This document shows positions 15,623 through 25,874 of a DNA stretch of 64,000 nt, one piece after another. Within the stretch, counting starts at the first letter, position 1. Every line of letters starts with the position of its first letter. Both the position numbers and the translations under genes were made by a program. The DNA is taken from assembly GCA_963842955.1 (NCBI GenBank), contig CAWJIJ010000006.1:62001-126000 (forward strand). The letters run 5' to 3'. Source of the DNA: JARFQW01 sp963842955 (GTDB lineage: Bacteria; Pseudomonadota; Gammaproteobacteria; Steroidobacterales; XN24). The notes under the pieces were generated by a model. It searched no databases. It had not been told where the DNA came from and was given only the letters and a program-made list of their open reading frames with translations.

Positions 15623-16221
15623 GACGATTCCTCCTGCCGGATCGGCGTAAAGCCCTTCGGGAAGCCGTTGGTATCGATGGACGACATCCACTTGAGGAAG
15701 GCGATCACGCCACGGGCCTCTTCCTCGGTGATGTTCAGCTGTGGCATCCGGCGGTTGGTCCCGTAGGTTCGGGCGTTCGTGACGGGATCCATCAGGAACG
15801 TGATCATGAGCTGCTCACGGACGGATTCCGCTCCCCAGGCCGGGTCGAGCCAGGCCTTGGTCAGATCCGGGGCATAGTAGGCACCATTGCCTAGCAGCGT
15901 GTGGCAGTTCATGCAGTTCTTGGCCTGCACGGTGAGCTTGCCGAGAGTGACCAGCTCCCTGGCCTCGTCCGGGCTCAGCCTCGTGCCGAACAGCGGTGCG
16001 TCGTCGCCGATTATCGGCACCTGCATGTTTCGTTCGGCGTTGAACTCATAGTAGATCCGCTGGTTAATTACGTCATAGCCGGGAACCCGCTCACCGCCGG
16101 CAGTGATCTGTCGGACCGTGTCGAAGGTCAGAAAAATCAGAATCACCGCCATCATTGCAGTGACCCAGATCGCCCATTTCTGCCAGAGGCCTTCGCGGGC
16201 CCACCAGGGTGTGTCACTCAT
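15619..16221 (-). CDS. norC: Nitric oxide reductase subunit C (membrane cytochrome c)
   Basis: 200 residues: one N-terminal transmembrane anchor (about 14-36) and a periplasmic cytochrome c domain with CMNCH near residue 103 and a late Met ligand region (RRMPQLNIT). It transfers electrons to NorB. Its stop overlaps the norB start (ATGA), and its own start overlaps the stop of the upstream small membrane protein, so all three are translationally coupled. Confidence 0.96.
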   Translation of the reverse strand: MSDTPWWAREGLWQKWAIWVTAMMAVILIFLTFDTVRQITAGGERVPGYDVINQRIYYEFNAERNMQVPIIGDDAPLFGTRLSPDEARELVTLGKLTVQAKNCMNCHTLLGNGAYYAPDLTKAWLDPAWGAESVREQLMITFLMDPVTNARTYGTNRRMPQLNITEEEARGVIAFLKWMSSIDTNGFPKGFTPIRQEESS

Positions 16222-16544
16222 GAAGAAAGCCCTCTGCTAGTGGATTCCACGCTCTTCACGGATGGGTCGGGGCGCGGATCAATCGGGTGGGTGGCAGTAC
16301 ACAACTGCCAGATCGCGCGGGGGGCGACGAAGTAACCGATCAGCATCGCCACGCAGACCCATGCCCAGAACCCGGTCAGGTTCAGGGCTCGAGCCAGGAA
16401 TACAACTGAAACGGCCAGTCCCGCGTAGGAGGCCAGCGCGAGCGTCATGAGAACGCCGCGATGCGTGAGCCGGGCATACGCAAAACATAGGGCGTATCCG
16501 GCGCCGAACAGGATGACCAGGGCGCCCGCAGCAGCAGAGACCAT
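16218..16544 (-). CDS. Small membrane protein at the head of the nor operon
   Basis: 108 residues, not assigned to a named family. Three hydrophobic segments are visible (about 3-22, 32-51, 58-78), followed by a polar tail. It overlaps norC by 4 nt (ATGA), so it is expressed together with NorCB, and it is the first gene after the nor promoter. A NorE-like or assembly role is possible, but the sequence does not show a known motif. Confidence 0.75.
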   Translation of the reverse strand: MVSAAAGALVILFGAGYALCFAYARLTHRGVLMTLALASYAGLAVSVVFLARALNLTGFWAWVCVAMLIGYFVAPRAIWQLCTATHPIDPRPDPSVKSVESTSRGLSS

Positions 16545-16630
16545 GAGGTCCTGTCTAAGGGTGCCACCGGCTCGATCATTCTAGCCCTCCCGGAGCGGTT
16601 CCTGTGGGTCGATTAGGGCTGAAGCTCTAA

Positions 16631-16656
16631 TTAATGCATAAAATATATATCATTAA
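16631..16656 (-). promoter_or_regulatory. Palindromic operator candidate over the nor -10 region
   Basis: An AT-rich dyad with perfect outer arms TTAATG and CATTAA separated by 14 nt. It overlaps the proposed -10 hexamer of the nor operon. NsrR sites are AT-rich dyads with ATG/CAT half-sites, and nsrR is the neighbouring gene; half-site spacing is wider than the classical NsrR consensus. A second dyad, ATCAT-N6-ATGAT, lies at 16663-16678. Confidence 0.45.
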
Positions 16657-16670
16657 AGCGGTATCATCAA
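16642..16670 (-). promoter_or_regulatory. Sigma-70 promoter of the nor operon
   Basis: On the minus strand, TTGATG (16670-16665) and TATATT (16647-16642) are separated by 17 nt, close to the consensus hexamers and ideal spacing. It lies about 100 nt before the first nor-operon gene, in the only strongly AT-rich patch of this region. Confidence 0.65.
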
Positions 16671-16762
16671 TACATGATTAGCCTGGCATCCAGGCTTGGG
16701 CAGCACCGGGAAGGGTCAGGCTGCTTCTGGTACGGTCCGGGACTGTGTGGTGAGGAGGGCGT

Positions 16763-17206
16763 TCAGCCAGCTCGTGGGGCGAGCTGCAGGCGCCGCCGCA
16801 GCCTGCGCTCAGGGCCGACGAGGTCGGCGATCGTGTGCTGATCCAGCACGAGCATGAATGCGGACCGGGCATCCGAGAACACCTGCCGGAGTACGCAGTC
16901 AGGTGTAATGACACAGGCATTGTCTTCCCGAAAACATTCGACCAGGGCGACATCTTCCTCGCACTGGCGGACCACTTCTCCGACCGTCAGTTCATCGGGT
17001 GACCGGGCGAGGGTAAGGCCGCCGCTGACGCCGCGGGACGATTCCACCAGCCCCGCGCGGGCCAGTTTGTTGACGACCTTCATCAGGTGGTTGTGAGAGA
17101 TCTCGTAGGCCTCGGCGATATCGCGGATGCGAACCCTGCGGTCGGACTCCAGGGCCAGGTACATGAGGACCCTCAGCGCATAGTCGGTAAACACAGTAAG
17201 ACGCAT
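16763..17206 (-). CDS. nsrR: NsrR, Rrf2-family nitric-oxide-sensing repressor
   Basis: 147 residues. The N-terminal winged helix MRLTVFTDYALRVLMYLA and recognition helix HNHLMKVVNKLARAGLVESSRGVSGG are typical of Rrf2. Three Cys in VECF...NACVITPDC (C-x6-C-x5-C) match the [Fe-S] cluster ligands of NsrR. In the family, NO destroys the cluster and lifts repression of NO-detoxification genes. It precedes the nor operon on the same strand. The start at 17206 is chosen because MRLTxFTDY is the conserved N-terminus; the frame is open 20 codons further upstream. Confidence 0.92.
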   Translation of the reverse strand: MRLTVFTDYALRVLMYLALESDRRVRIRDIAEAYEISHNHLMKVVNKLARAGLVESSRGVSGGLTLARSPDELTVGEVVRQCEEDVALVECFREDNACVITPDCVLRQVFSDARSAFMLVLDQHTIADLVGPERRLRRRLQLAPRAG

Positions 17207-17305
17207 GTCAGCCTGAGCTCCAATCGAGGAAGGTTCATGATACAGAATCAAAAATGCGTCCTCCATGAATCAATAAAGGAGCGGACTCTGCACCGACAAG
17301 CTGCC

Positions 17306-19538
17306 ATGAGGACGACGCCCGATGCCCGCAGACGCCGGAACCAACGCGGGCGGTGCCGGATCGCGGGTATTGGGGCCGGGTTGGTCGGATCAGATCTCGG
17401 TGCTTGTACTCGTTATGGCGGACGTTTCGGGGGCCGGCCCGACCGACCGAAGGATGGTCCGGAAGAGCGTCCGCTGAATCTGGAACCGGTCGTCACCGTT
17501 GCAACCCGGGAGACCCGGCCCTGACCGAGGTGGCGGGAACGTCAGTCATATCGCGGGAGGCGCTGCAGGATACTCTGAGCGTGTCGCTGGCGGACGCCGT
17601 CCGGTACACGCCGGGTCTCGATGCCGCGGGCGCCGGTACGCGTTTCGGGACCGAGGGTCTGATTGTCCGCGGGCTGGGAGGCAACCGGGTGGCAATGGAG
17701 CTGGACGGCATGCCGTTGTCACAGCACTTCTCCGTCGGAAACTTTTCCAATGCGACAAGGGATCTGGTGGACATCGGAGTTCTCGATCGGATCGAGGTGC
17801 TGCGGGGGCCGGCTCCGCGCTGTATGGGGGTTCGGCCCTCGGCGGGGTCGTTTCCCTGCAAACGCCGGATCCAGGCAACTCGGGCCGTCGGGCCGATCTT
17901 TTTACGCAACACAGGGCGCAAGGACGCGGGATGACGGCCTGCATGCCGCGGCGGGCGTCGACTGGACGGCAGGGTACACCGGAGCGCTCGCGATGGGCAC
18001 GGTCCGCAGCGGCCGGGAGCCGGAACGGGCGGCCGGCGGCTTCAGCGACGGGTGGACCGGACGGCCGGCTCGGGGCTCTTCAAGCTGACTACCGGACCCG
18101 GCGGGCGCAGCCGGTTCAGCGGTATGTACTACGGGCATCGCACGGAGGTGGAAAGCGACGACCGGACGCACGAGGGCAGCGGCCGCTTCGCCGACACAGC
18201 GTCCCTGACCGGAGACGACGAGTACCAGTTGGACCTGCTTGGCGCCGAGTATCGCGGGCCAATCGGCGGACTAGAGGATGCCACTCTGAAGGCCTGGGTG
18301 GAAAAGGTGCGATTCCGCCAGGACACCGTGGACGAGAGGACGCGCGCCGAGCGGCCAGTGCGTATCGACCGGAGGTTCCGCTATCGCCAGGACACCCGTG
18401 GCCTGTCACTGGACCTGCGCCATCTTGCCCGGACGGCGCGGTCACGCACCGGCTTGGGATCGGGGGTGAAGGACCGCCAGCAGGATCGACGAGCGGCGGG
18501 ACGGGAAAGAGGCGGGAATTGACGACGCGGGGGTGACGACGTTCGTGCTCGGCGAGAACTTCCCGGTGCGCGACTTTCCGGTGTCGGACATCAGCGAAGG
18601 CGGCGTTTACGTTCACGATGAAATAGCCGCGGGGCCGGTCTCGATGATTGCGGGGCTGCGCTTCGACCATTACGCACTGGATGCCGATTCCGACGCGATC
18701 TACGGGAGGACAACGAGGCGACATCCGCCGTCGACGTGGATGCGAGCGAGTGGTCGCCGCGCCTCGGGCTGGTTTTTAGGCTCGGCGGGGGTCTAGATGT
18801 CTGGGCGCAGTATGTGCACGGGTCCGGGCACCGCCATTCGACGACGCCAACATCGGTCTCGACATTCCAATGTTCAACCTGCGCGCGATCCAGAACCACG
18901 GGCTCGACGCGGAGACCTCCGGCGGCCTGGAGGTGGGTCTCCGCCTGCGCAGGCCCGCGGTGCGGCTGGACCTGACTGCCTTCCATACCGCCTATGAGGA
19001 TTTCATCGAGAGCAAGGTGCGCCTGGGTATAGACCCCGAAAGCGGTCGTATGCTCTTCCAGTCACGAAAGGTCGCCGAAGCCATATCTACGGTGCGGAGT
19101 TCGAGACCGAGTTTGGCCTGACGGCCCTGTGGCCCGGACTGAGCCTGCGCATGGCCGCCTTCTGGGCCCGGGGCAGGAACGACCAGGACAACCAGCCACA
19201 GAACTCCGTCGGACAGACCCAGGCGGTTCTGGCGGCCACCTGGCAGAGTCCCGGGGGCGATGACCGGCTGACGCTCGTCGGCACGTTCATAAGCCGTCAC
19301 AAGCGCCTGGACGAGAGCCGGGGCCCTCTGTTCGAGGCACCGGACACGCCGTTTTCGACCTGATGGTGTTCCATCGGTGGGGCCGGCACCTGGAGCTTCG
19401 GGGAGGCATCGAGAACCTGCTGGACCGAACCTATTGGCGCTGGGCGGACGTGCGCGGCCTAGGCCCGGATGATCCGACGATTTCAATGAGGAGCCAGCGG
19501 GTCGTTCCCTGGCTGTCGATTTGCAATGGCAGTTCTGA
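17306..19538 (+). pseudogene. TonB-dependent receptor, haem/haemoglobin type, broken by many frameshifts
   Basis: Reading across several frames reconstructs a ~740-residue receptor. It has EPVVTVATRET near the N-terminus (TonB-box-like), then plug motifs LADAVRYTPGLDAAG, IVRGLGGNRVAMELDGMP, DRIEVLRGPASALYGGSALGGVVS, then barrel strands. Near the end are GIENLLDRTYWRWADVRGL and a C-terminal WQF. These are features of the haem/haemoglobin receptor class. About nine frame changes occur (near 17520, 17810, 17930, 18060, 18520, 18710, 18840, 19075, 19350 and 19480). Total length equals an intact receptor, so only small indels separate the pieces. It is divergent from nsrR and just upstream of nirS. 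Confidence 0.8.
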
Positions 19539-19593
19539 CTGGCCGGCACCCGCACCGGGTCCGGACCGGCAGCCGTGTTAAAGGAGTCTGGCG

Positions 19594-21727
19594 ATGAAAC
19601 GACATACCATGCTTGTTGGCTTGTCCGCTGCCCTGGCGGCGGGTTCGCTGGCGTTCACTGGCGGGGCGCTCGGCGAGGCCGTCGCAGCCGAAGTCCATGT
19701 CGCCGAGGCGGCGGCCGGGTCGGCCGCGGAAACCATGGCCGCCGGCGAGGCGCTCTACAAGACCCACTGCGCCGCCTGCCACCAGGCGGACGGGTCGGGC
19801 CTCAAGGGCGCGTTTCCTCCGCTGGCCGCCTCGGACTACCTGCTGGCGGACCGGACCCGAGCCATCGAAACGGTGGTGCAGGGCCGGACCGGCCCCATCA
19901 CGGTCAATGGCCACGCGTATGACGCCGCGATGCCCGGGATGGGCTTCCTGGCCGACGCGGAGATCGCCGCCATCCTGACTTACGTCATGAACGCCTGGGG
20001 CAACGACGGCGGCCCGATCACGGCCGAGGAAGTCTCGGTCGTCCGGGCGAGCGCGGGTCTCGCCGACCGGGCCGAGGGCGAGCGCCACCCCGGCGCGCCG
20101 GAAGGCGAGATGCGCTACCAGGGTGCGCCGTCCGCGGTGGCGCCCGGGACGGCCAGGGCCATGTTGTCGCCGGACGGCCCCGAGCTGTCGGTGCCGGAGT
20201 ACGAGCAGGCCACAACGCTGTATTTCGAACGCTGCGCGGGCTGCCACGGCGTTCTGCGCAAGGGTGCGACCGGCAAGCCCCTGACGCCGGACATCACCCG
20301 GGAGAAGGGCACGGACTACCTGAAGGCCCTGATCACATACGGCTCTCCCGGGGGCATGCCGAACTGGGGCAGCTCCGGTGAAATGTCCGACCAGGAAATC
20401 GACGTGCTCGCCCGCTTTCTCCAGCAGGAACCGCCGGCGCCGCCAGAGTTCGGCATGGGGGACATGAAGGCCAGCTGGAAGGTGTTCGTGGCGCCCGCCG
20501 ACCGCCCCGCGACGCCCCGCCACGATCGCAACATCGACAATTTCTTCGCCGTCACGCTCCGGGACGCGGGACAGGTCGCCATCATCGACGGCGACACCAA
20601 GGACATCGTCACGATCCTGGACACCGGCTATGCGGTGCACATCTCCCGGCCGTCCGCCTCGGGTCGGTATGTCTACACGATTGGCCGGGATGCGCTGGTC
20701 AACATGGTCGACCTGTGGATGGATCCTCCGCGGACGGTGGCGACTATTCAGCGTCGGCCTGGAAGCCCGATCGGTGGAAACTTCCAAGTACCCGGGGTAC
20801 GAGGACAGATACGCGATCGCCGGGTCGTACTGGCCGCCGCAGTACGTCATCATGGACGGTGACACGCTGGAGCCGCTGAAAATCGTGTCCACGCGGGGCA
20901 TGACCGTGGATACCCAGGAGTACCACCCAGAGCCGCGGGTGGCGGCCATCGTGGCGTCCCATCAGCATCCCGACTTCATCGTCAACGTGAAGGAAACCGG
21001 GCATATCCTGCTGGTGGACTACAGCGACATCGACAGCCTCGCGGTCACCGACATCGGCGCCGCGCGGTTCCTGCATGATGGCGGCTGGGATTCGAGCCAG
21101 CGCTATTTCCTGACGGCGGCGAACAAGTCCGACAAGATCGCAATCGTCGACTCGAAGGATCGCGACCTCGAAGCGCTGGTCGACGTGGAGAAGATCCCGC
21201 ATCCGGGCCGCGGCGCAAACCTCGTCGATCCGGAGTTCGGGCCGGTGTGGGTAACCAGTGCGCTGGGCAACGCCAACGTCAGCTTCCTGGGCACCGATCC
21301 GGAGGGCCATCCCGACCACGCCTGGAAAGTCGTGCGGGTGCTCGAAGGCCAGGGCGGCGGGTCGCTGTTCGTCAAGTCGCATCCGAAGAGCCGCAACCTC
21401 TGGGTGGACTCGCCGCTGAATCCCGACGTGGCCATCAGCCAGAGTGTCGCCGTATACGACATCGGCAACCTGGATTCGGGATATGTGGTGCTGCCCATCG
21501 CCGAGTGGGCGGAACTGGGCGAGGGACCGAAGCGGGTCGTGCATCCGGAGTACAGCGCGGACGGTACCGAGGTCTGGTTCTCGGTCTGGAGCGGCAAGGA
21601 CCAGGAATCGGCCATCGTCATCGTTGACGACAAGACCCGGTCGCTGAAACACGTGATCAAGGGTCCCTCGATTATTACGCCGACCGGCAAGTTCAACGTG
21701 CACAACACGGTTCATGACGTGTACTGA
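19594..21727 (+). CDS. nirS: Cytochrome cd1 nitrite reductase with extra N-terminal cytochrome c domain (one frameshift)
   Basis: About 710 residues reconstructed. Signal peptide 1-32; an additional cytochrome c domain (CAACH at 59-63, Met candidates in AMPGMGF near 113-116). The NirS cytochrome c domain follows (CAGCHGVLRKGATGK from 214), then the eight-bladed d1-haem propeller (SWKVFVAP, YEDRYAIAGSYWPPQ, TRGMTVDTQEYHPEPRVAAI, HDGGWDSSQRYF, HPGRGANLVDPEFGPVW). Usual NirS is ~560-590 residues with one c-haem, so the first domain looks like a NirC-type fusion. It reduces nitrite to NO in the periplasm. One frame change sits at about 20750 (between VATIQ and VGLEARSVE). The start has AAAGGAG upstream. 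No nirC, nirF or haem d1 synthesis genes follow. Confidence 0.93.
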
Positions 21728-21819
21728 GGATGCTGGCAGGGCGCAGGCAAGTCGGCAGGCTCGGCTCGACCGCCGGTCAGGCACCACGAGCGTTGCACGG
21801 ACCGGTTTGCATCAAATCG

Positions 21820-21853
21820 CGCCGTCGGCCCCGGCTTCCCGGGGACGACGGCG
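21820..21853. terminator. Hairpin between convergent nirS and recQ
   Basis: Inverted repeat with arms CGCCGTCG / CGACGGCG, one mismatch, then CCCCGG / CCGGGG and a CTTC loop: a ~15-bp GC stem in the convergent spacer. It suits bidirectional termination, although no T-run is adjacent. Confidence 0.55.
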
Positions 21854-21857
21854 CCCG

Positions 21858-23710
21858 TCAGGTCATCTCGCCCCGCGCCGGGAACCGGGCAATGGCCTTC
21901 AGAAAGACTTCTCCATAACGCTCCAGCTTGACCTGACCCACCCCGGTGATCTCGAGCAAGGCTTCGCCGTGGCCGGCCGGTCCTGGCTCATCTGCACGAG
22001 GGTCGCATCGCCGAAAACCACGTAGGGAGGCACGCCCTGCTCGTCGGCAAGGCGTTTGCGCAGCGACCGCAAGGCCTCGAACAAGGGCATCTGGGACTCG
22101 GTGAGCCCGACCGCGCTGCGCGGCGTCTTTTTCCTTTTGGCCCGCTCGCGGACGCGCGGTCTGCCCAGTCGATGGACTCTTCGCCGCGCAGAACAGGCCG
22201 GGCCTTCGGTGTGAGCTTCAGCACGGAGTAGTTGGCGATGTCCTGCAAGAGATAGCCGCGATGCACAAGCTGGCGAACGATGGAGTCCCATTCCGCGGCG
22301 CCGAGGTCGTCGCCGATGCCGTAGGTGGACAGGCCGTCATGGCCGAGCTTGACGGATACGGTCGGTGTCCGCGCCGCGGAGGACATCGATGACGTGCCTG
22401 GCGCCGAAGCGCTGGCCTACCCGGTACACGCAGGACAAGGCTTTCTGTGCTTCGGTGGTGGCGTCAAAGGTCTCCGGCGGATTGAGGCACACATCGCAGT
22501 TGCCGCAGTCGCTGTCCAGGGTCTCGCCGAAGTAGCCCAGCAGCACGCGGCGCCGGCAGATGAGGCTTTCGGCAAACGCCACCATCGCGTTGAGCTTGTG
22601 GGACTCGATCCGGCGCTGGTCCGGATTTTCGGTGCTTTCCAGCAGCCGGCGGGCCATCACCACGTCCTGGGCGCCGAACAGGAGAAACGCCTCGCTGGGC
22701 AGACCGTCCCGGCCGGCGCGACCGGTCTCCTGGTAGTAGCCCTCGATGTGCTTGGGAAGATCGTAGTGGACGACAAAGCGGACGTTGGGCTTGTCGATGC
22801 CCATCCCGAAGGCCACCGTGGCGACCACCACCTTGAGGTCGTCACGGATGAAGTCTTCCTGCACCTGCTGCCTTACCGGAGCCGGCAGTCCCGCGTGGTA
22901 GGCGGCGGCCGCGTGGCCGGATTGCTGCAGCCAGCCAGCCAGCTCCTCGGTGCGCTTTCGCGACAAGGCGTAGACGATGCCCGACTCCCCGTTCCGCGCC
23001 TCCAGAAACCCGGCCAGCTGGTCCTTGGGCTGGCGCTTCTCGAGCACCGTGTAACGGATATTCGGGCGGTCGAAGCTGCTGATATAGCGCTGCGCGCCGG
23101 CGAGGTGCAGCACCCGCACAATGTCTTCGGCGGTATGCGGATCGGCGGTGGCCGTCAGCGCGATCAGCGGGACGCCGGGAAAGCGATGGCGCAAATCGCC
23201 GAGCGCCGCGTATTCCGGCCGGAAGTCATGCCCCCACTGGGAAACGCAGTGGGCCTCGTCCACCGCCAGCAGGGCCACCGGCACATCCTCCAGGCGTTCC
23301 AGGAAGTCAGCCGCCATCAGCCGTTCCGGCGCGACATACAGGAGATCGAGTTCGCCTGCGTGGAGTCGCGCCAGCACTCGACGGGCCGTGGCCCCGTCCA
23401 GCGAGGAGTTGTAGAACTCCGCCGCCACGCCGTTGGCCTGCAGTGCGTCCACCTGGTCCTTCATCAGCGAAATCAGCGGTGAAACCACGAGGCCAACCCC
23501 GGGCCTGAGCAGCGCCGGCAGCTGGTAGCACAGGGACTTGCCGCCGCCGGTGGGCATGAGCACGAACGCATCCCCGCCGTCGACCAGGCCTTCGACAATG
23601 TCCCGTTGATGGGGCCGGAAGGAATGCAGTCCGAACACGTTCCGCAATGCGGTATCGACGGCGGATTGCCTCCGTGCGGCATCCGGCTGCTGGTCATCTC
23701 CCGGGTTCAT
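21858..23710 (-). pseudogene. recQ: ATP-dependent DNA helicase RecQ, interrupted by three frameshifts
   Basis: About 617 residues when frames are joined, the normal RecQ length. The first 440 residues are intact: FRPHQRDIVEGL, MPTGGGKSLCYQLPAL (Walker A), VDEAHCVSQWGHDFRPEY (DEAH), helicase_C GMGIDKPNVRFVVHYDLPKHIEGYYQETGRAGRDG, and zinc-binding CGNCDVC. After ~22350 the frame shifts into the winged-helix RQC domain (KLGHDGLSTYGIG...ARPVLRGEE). After ~22150 it enters the HRDC domain (LFEALRSLRKRLADEQGVPPYVVFGDATL), and after ~21985 the C-terminal HRDC helices end at 21858. Intact motifs after every break point to base-call indels rather than loss of function. RecQ is a 3'-5' recombination and repair helicase. 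Confidence 0.88.
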
Positions 23711-23763
23711 GGGGTCATCGTGTGATGCGCTGACAGGGTCCGTCGGCCGTCGTGCCGCAGAAT

Positions 23764-25665
23764 CTAGGCGCCGTCGCCCAGGCGCTGCTGTTCGCTCGCG
23801 ACCCAGGCATCGATCTTGTCGTTCAGCACGTCCATCGGGACCGCTCCGCCGTCCAGGATCGCCGTGTGGAAGGCCTTGATGTCGAAGCCCTCGCCGAGGG
23901 CGGTCTCGGCCCGGGCGCGGAGCTCGAGTATCTTCAGCTGGCCGATCTTGTAGCCCAGCGCCTGTCCCGGGATGGCGATATAGCGCTCGACCTCCGCGAC
24001 GATCTCCGCATCGGACATGGAGGAGTTTTCCTGCATGTAGGCAATGGCCTCTTCGCGGGTCCAGCCCTTGGTATGCAGGCCCGTGTCCACGACCAGCCGC
24101 AGGGCGCGAAGCTGCTCCTCCGAGAGCTTCCCATAGTACTGGTAGGGGTCGGTCAGCAGGCCCATCTCCGGGCCGAGATACTCGGCGTACAGGGCCCAGC
24201 CTTCGCCATAGGCCACGTAGTAATCACCGAAGCGGCGGAAGTCGGGCAGATCGTCCATTTCCTGCTGGATCGTGCCCTGGAAATGATGACCGGGTTCGGC
24301 TTCGTGCAGCGACAGCGACTCGGTGATGTAGACCGGGATCCGGCTCAGGTCGTAGGTGTTCAGATAGAAAACGCCCGGCCGGGAGCCGTCCGGGGAAGCG
24401 GACTGGTAGGACGCCCCCGAGGACGACGCGGCCCGGAAGGCTTCCACGGGGCGAATCTCGTAGCTGGCCTTGGGGAAGATCTCGAATACCGTGGGCAGGG
24501 CCGCGGTCACCTTGCTGCGGATGTCCTCGTAGGCCTGGATGGCCGCCTCCTCGGACTCGAACTGGAAGCGCGGGTCGGTGGACATGAACTCGAAGAACGC
24601 CGCGAGGTCGCCGTCGAACTCCACCTGGTCGCGCACGCCGCGCATTTCGTCGAGGATACGGGCAACCTCGCGCTTGCCCAGTTCGTGGATCTCGGCAGCA
24701 CTGAGGTCGGTGGTCGTCTGCTCGCGCACCAGTTGCTCGTACCAGGCAGCACCGCCGGGCAGGGCGGTCCAGGCCACGGTGTCGCGGGTGGCCGGCAGGT
24801 ATTCCGTCGCCACGAAATCCCGCAGATCCCGGAAGGCCGGGAGCAACTGCTCGTCGATCATCCTCCGGTAATCCGCCTCCAGCGCGGCCCGGTCTTCCAT
24901 CGGTACGGTGTCCGGAAAATTCTGGACAGGCTTGAAGAACAGGCTGTCTTCCGCGTTGTCGACCGCCAGCGCATCGAGCTGGGGCAGGGCTTTCTCCATG
25001 ATCACCCGGGGCTGCACAAGACCCTGATCCATACCCTTGAGCATATTGGTGATCATCTGGTCATTGATGGCGAGATAGTCCTCCAGCCGGCCCAGCCAGT
25101 TCCGGTAGTCGGTGGGCGTTGCAAAGGGCTGGAGGGACTGGCCCGAGCCCAGCTGCGCCATGAAACTGGGTAAGCTGAAAAACTGGCTCAGCGGCAACAG
25201 ATGAGACGGATAGGCGCTGTCGGCGATTTCCTGCCGGCGCCCGTAGACAAACACATCGCGGGAGATCTGCTCAGACGGCGTCAGCTTTGACCGGTCGATC
25301 TCAAGCGCCCGGTCGAGGAACGCCTGTTCCTCCGCCTTGCGTTCCGCCCGTACGGCCGGATCGAGATAGTTGACCAGCCGGTCGTTGTAGCGGTTGTCGC
25401 CTATGGCCGTCGCGGCGATGGGGTTGGCCTTGAGATACGCCTGGAAGTACTCGTCGGTGAGTAGTTCCAGCGCCGCCGATGCCGCAGCGTCGGTCTCGGT
25501 TCGGCCCGCTTCGTCCACCGGGGCCGCGGACTGCGGGGACGTCTGCTCTGTGTCTTGCACCGCCCCCGTCGCCTCGGGCCGATCGCTGCAGGCGGCCAGG
25601 CTCAAGGCAACCGCAACAGCGAGGAGGGCAGGGCAGGTTCTTGTCCAGGTGAGGCTTGAGGGCAT
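23764..25665 (-). CDS. DUF885-family lipoprotein, putative metallopeptidase
   Basis: 633 residues from the Met at 25665, which directly precedes a lipoprotein signal with lipobox LSLAAC; the frame is open far upstream but without a signal. The DUF885 core contains ANPIAATAIGDNRYND near the N-terminus and the metal motif SLHEAEPGHHFQ (HEAEPGHH) near residue 460, followed by YVAYGEGWALYAEYLG with candidate Glu ligands. Family members are predicted zinc carboxypeptidase-like enzymes. Anchoring in the inner face of the outer membrane is likely. Gene order gives no substrate hint; recQ starts 54 nt downstream. Confidence 0.88.
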   Translation of the reverse strand: MPSSLTWTRTCPALLAVAVALSLAACSDRPEATGAVQDTEQTSPQSAAPVDEAGRTETDAAASAALELLTDEYFQAYLKANPIAATAIGDNRYNDRLVNYLDPAVRAERKAEEQAFLDRALEIDRSKLTPSEQISRDVFVYGRRQEIADSAYPSHLLPLSQFFSLPSFMAQLGSGQSLQPFATPTDYRNWLGRLEDYLAINDQMITNMLKGMDQGLVQPRVIMEKALPQLDALAVDNAEDSLFFKPVQNFPDTVPMEDRAALEADYRRMIDEQLLPAFRDLRDFVATEYLPATRDTVAWTALPGGAAWYEQLVREQTTTDLSAAEIHELGKREVARILDEMRGVRDQVEFDGDLAAFFEFMSTDPRFQFESEEAAIQAYEDIRSKVTAALPTVFEIFPKASYEIRPVEAFRAASSSGASYQSASPDGSRPGVFYLNTYDLSRIPVYITESLSLHEAEPGHHFQGTIQQEMDDLPDFRRFGDYYVAYGEGWALYAEYLGPEMGLLTDPYQYYGKLSEEQLRALRLVVDTGLHTKGWTREEAIAYMQENSSMSDAEIVAEVERYIAIPGQALGYKIGQLKILELRARAETALGEGFDIKAFHTAILDGGAVPMDVLNDKIDAWVASEQQRLGDGA

Positions 25666-25874
25666 GGGTGGGCTCCGCAGGGCACAAGGCAAAGGACGGA
25701 TGATACCCGCCTGCCCGAGGTTTCGGGCCGGCGTGACCACGATTCGCCGGACGGACCCGCGCTGCCGGGGCTTCTGACCGGACCACTCCCACGACAGATG
25801 AAGACCGGGTTCCGAACTCCGCCTTGCGGGCGGATCGCCATGCCCGCAACGCCGTCGCCGGATCAGGCGGTGTC

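Noticed and set aside
17225..17275. NsrR-like half-sites (GATAC and AATGCG words) between nsrR and the TonB receptor
   Set aside because: Half-sites are imperfect and spacing does not fit a clear dyad; too weak to call an operator.
23752..25173. 473-residue plus-strand open frame
   Set aside because: Opposite the DUF885 gene, whose metal motif and lipobox are clear; the plus frame has no recognisable feature.
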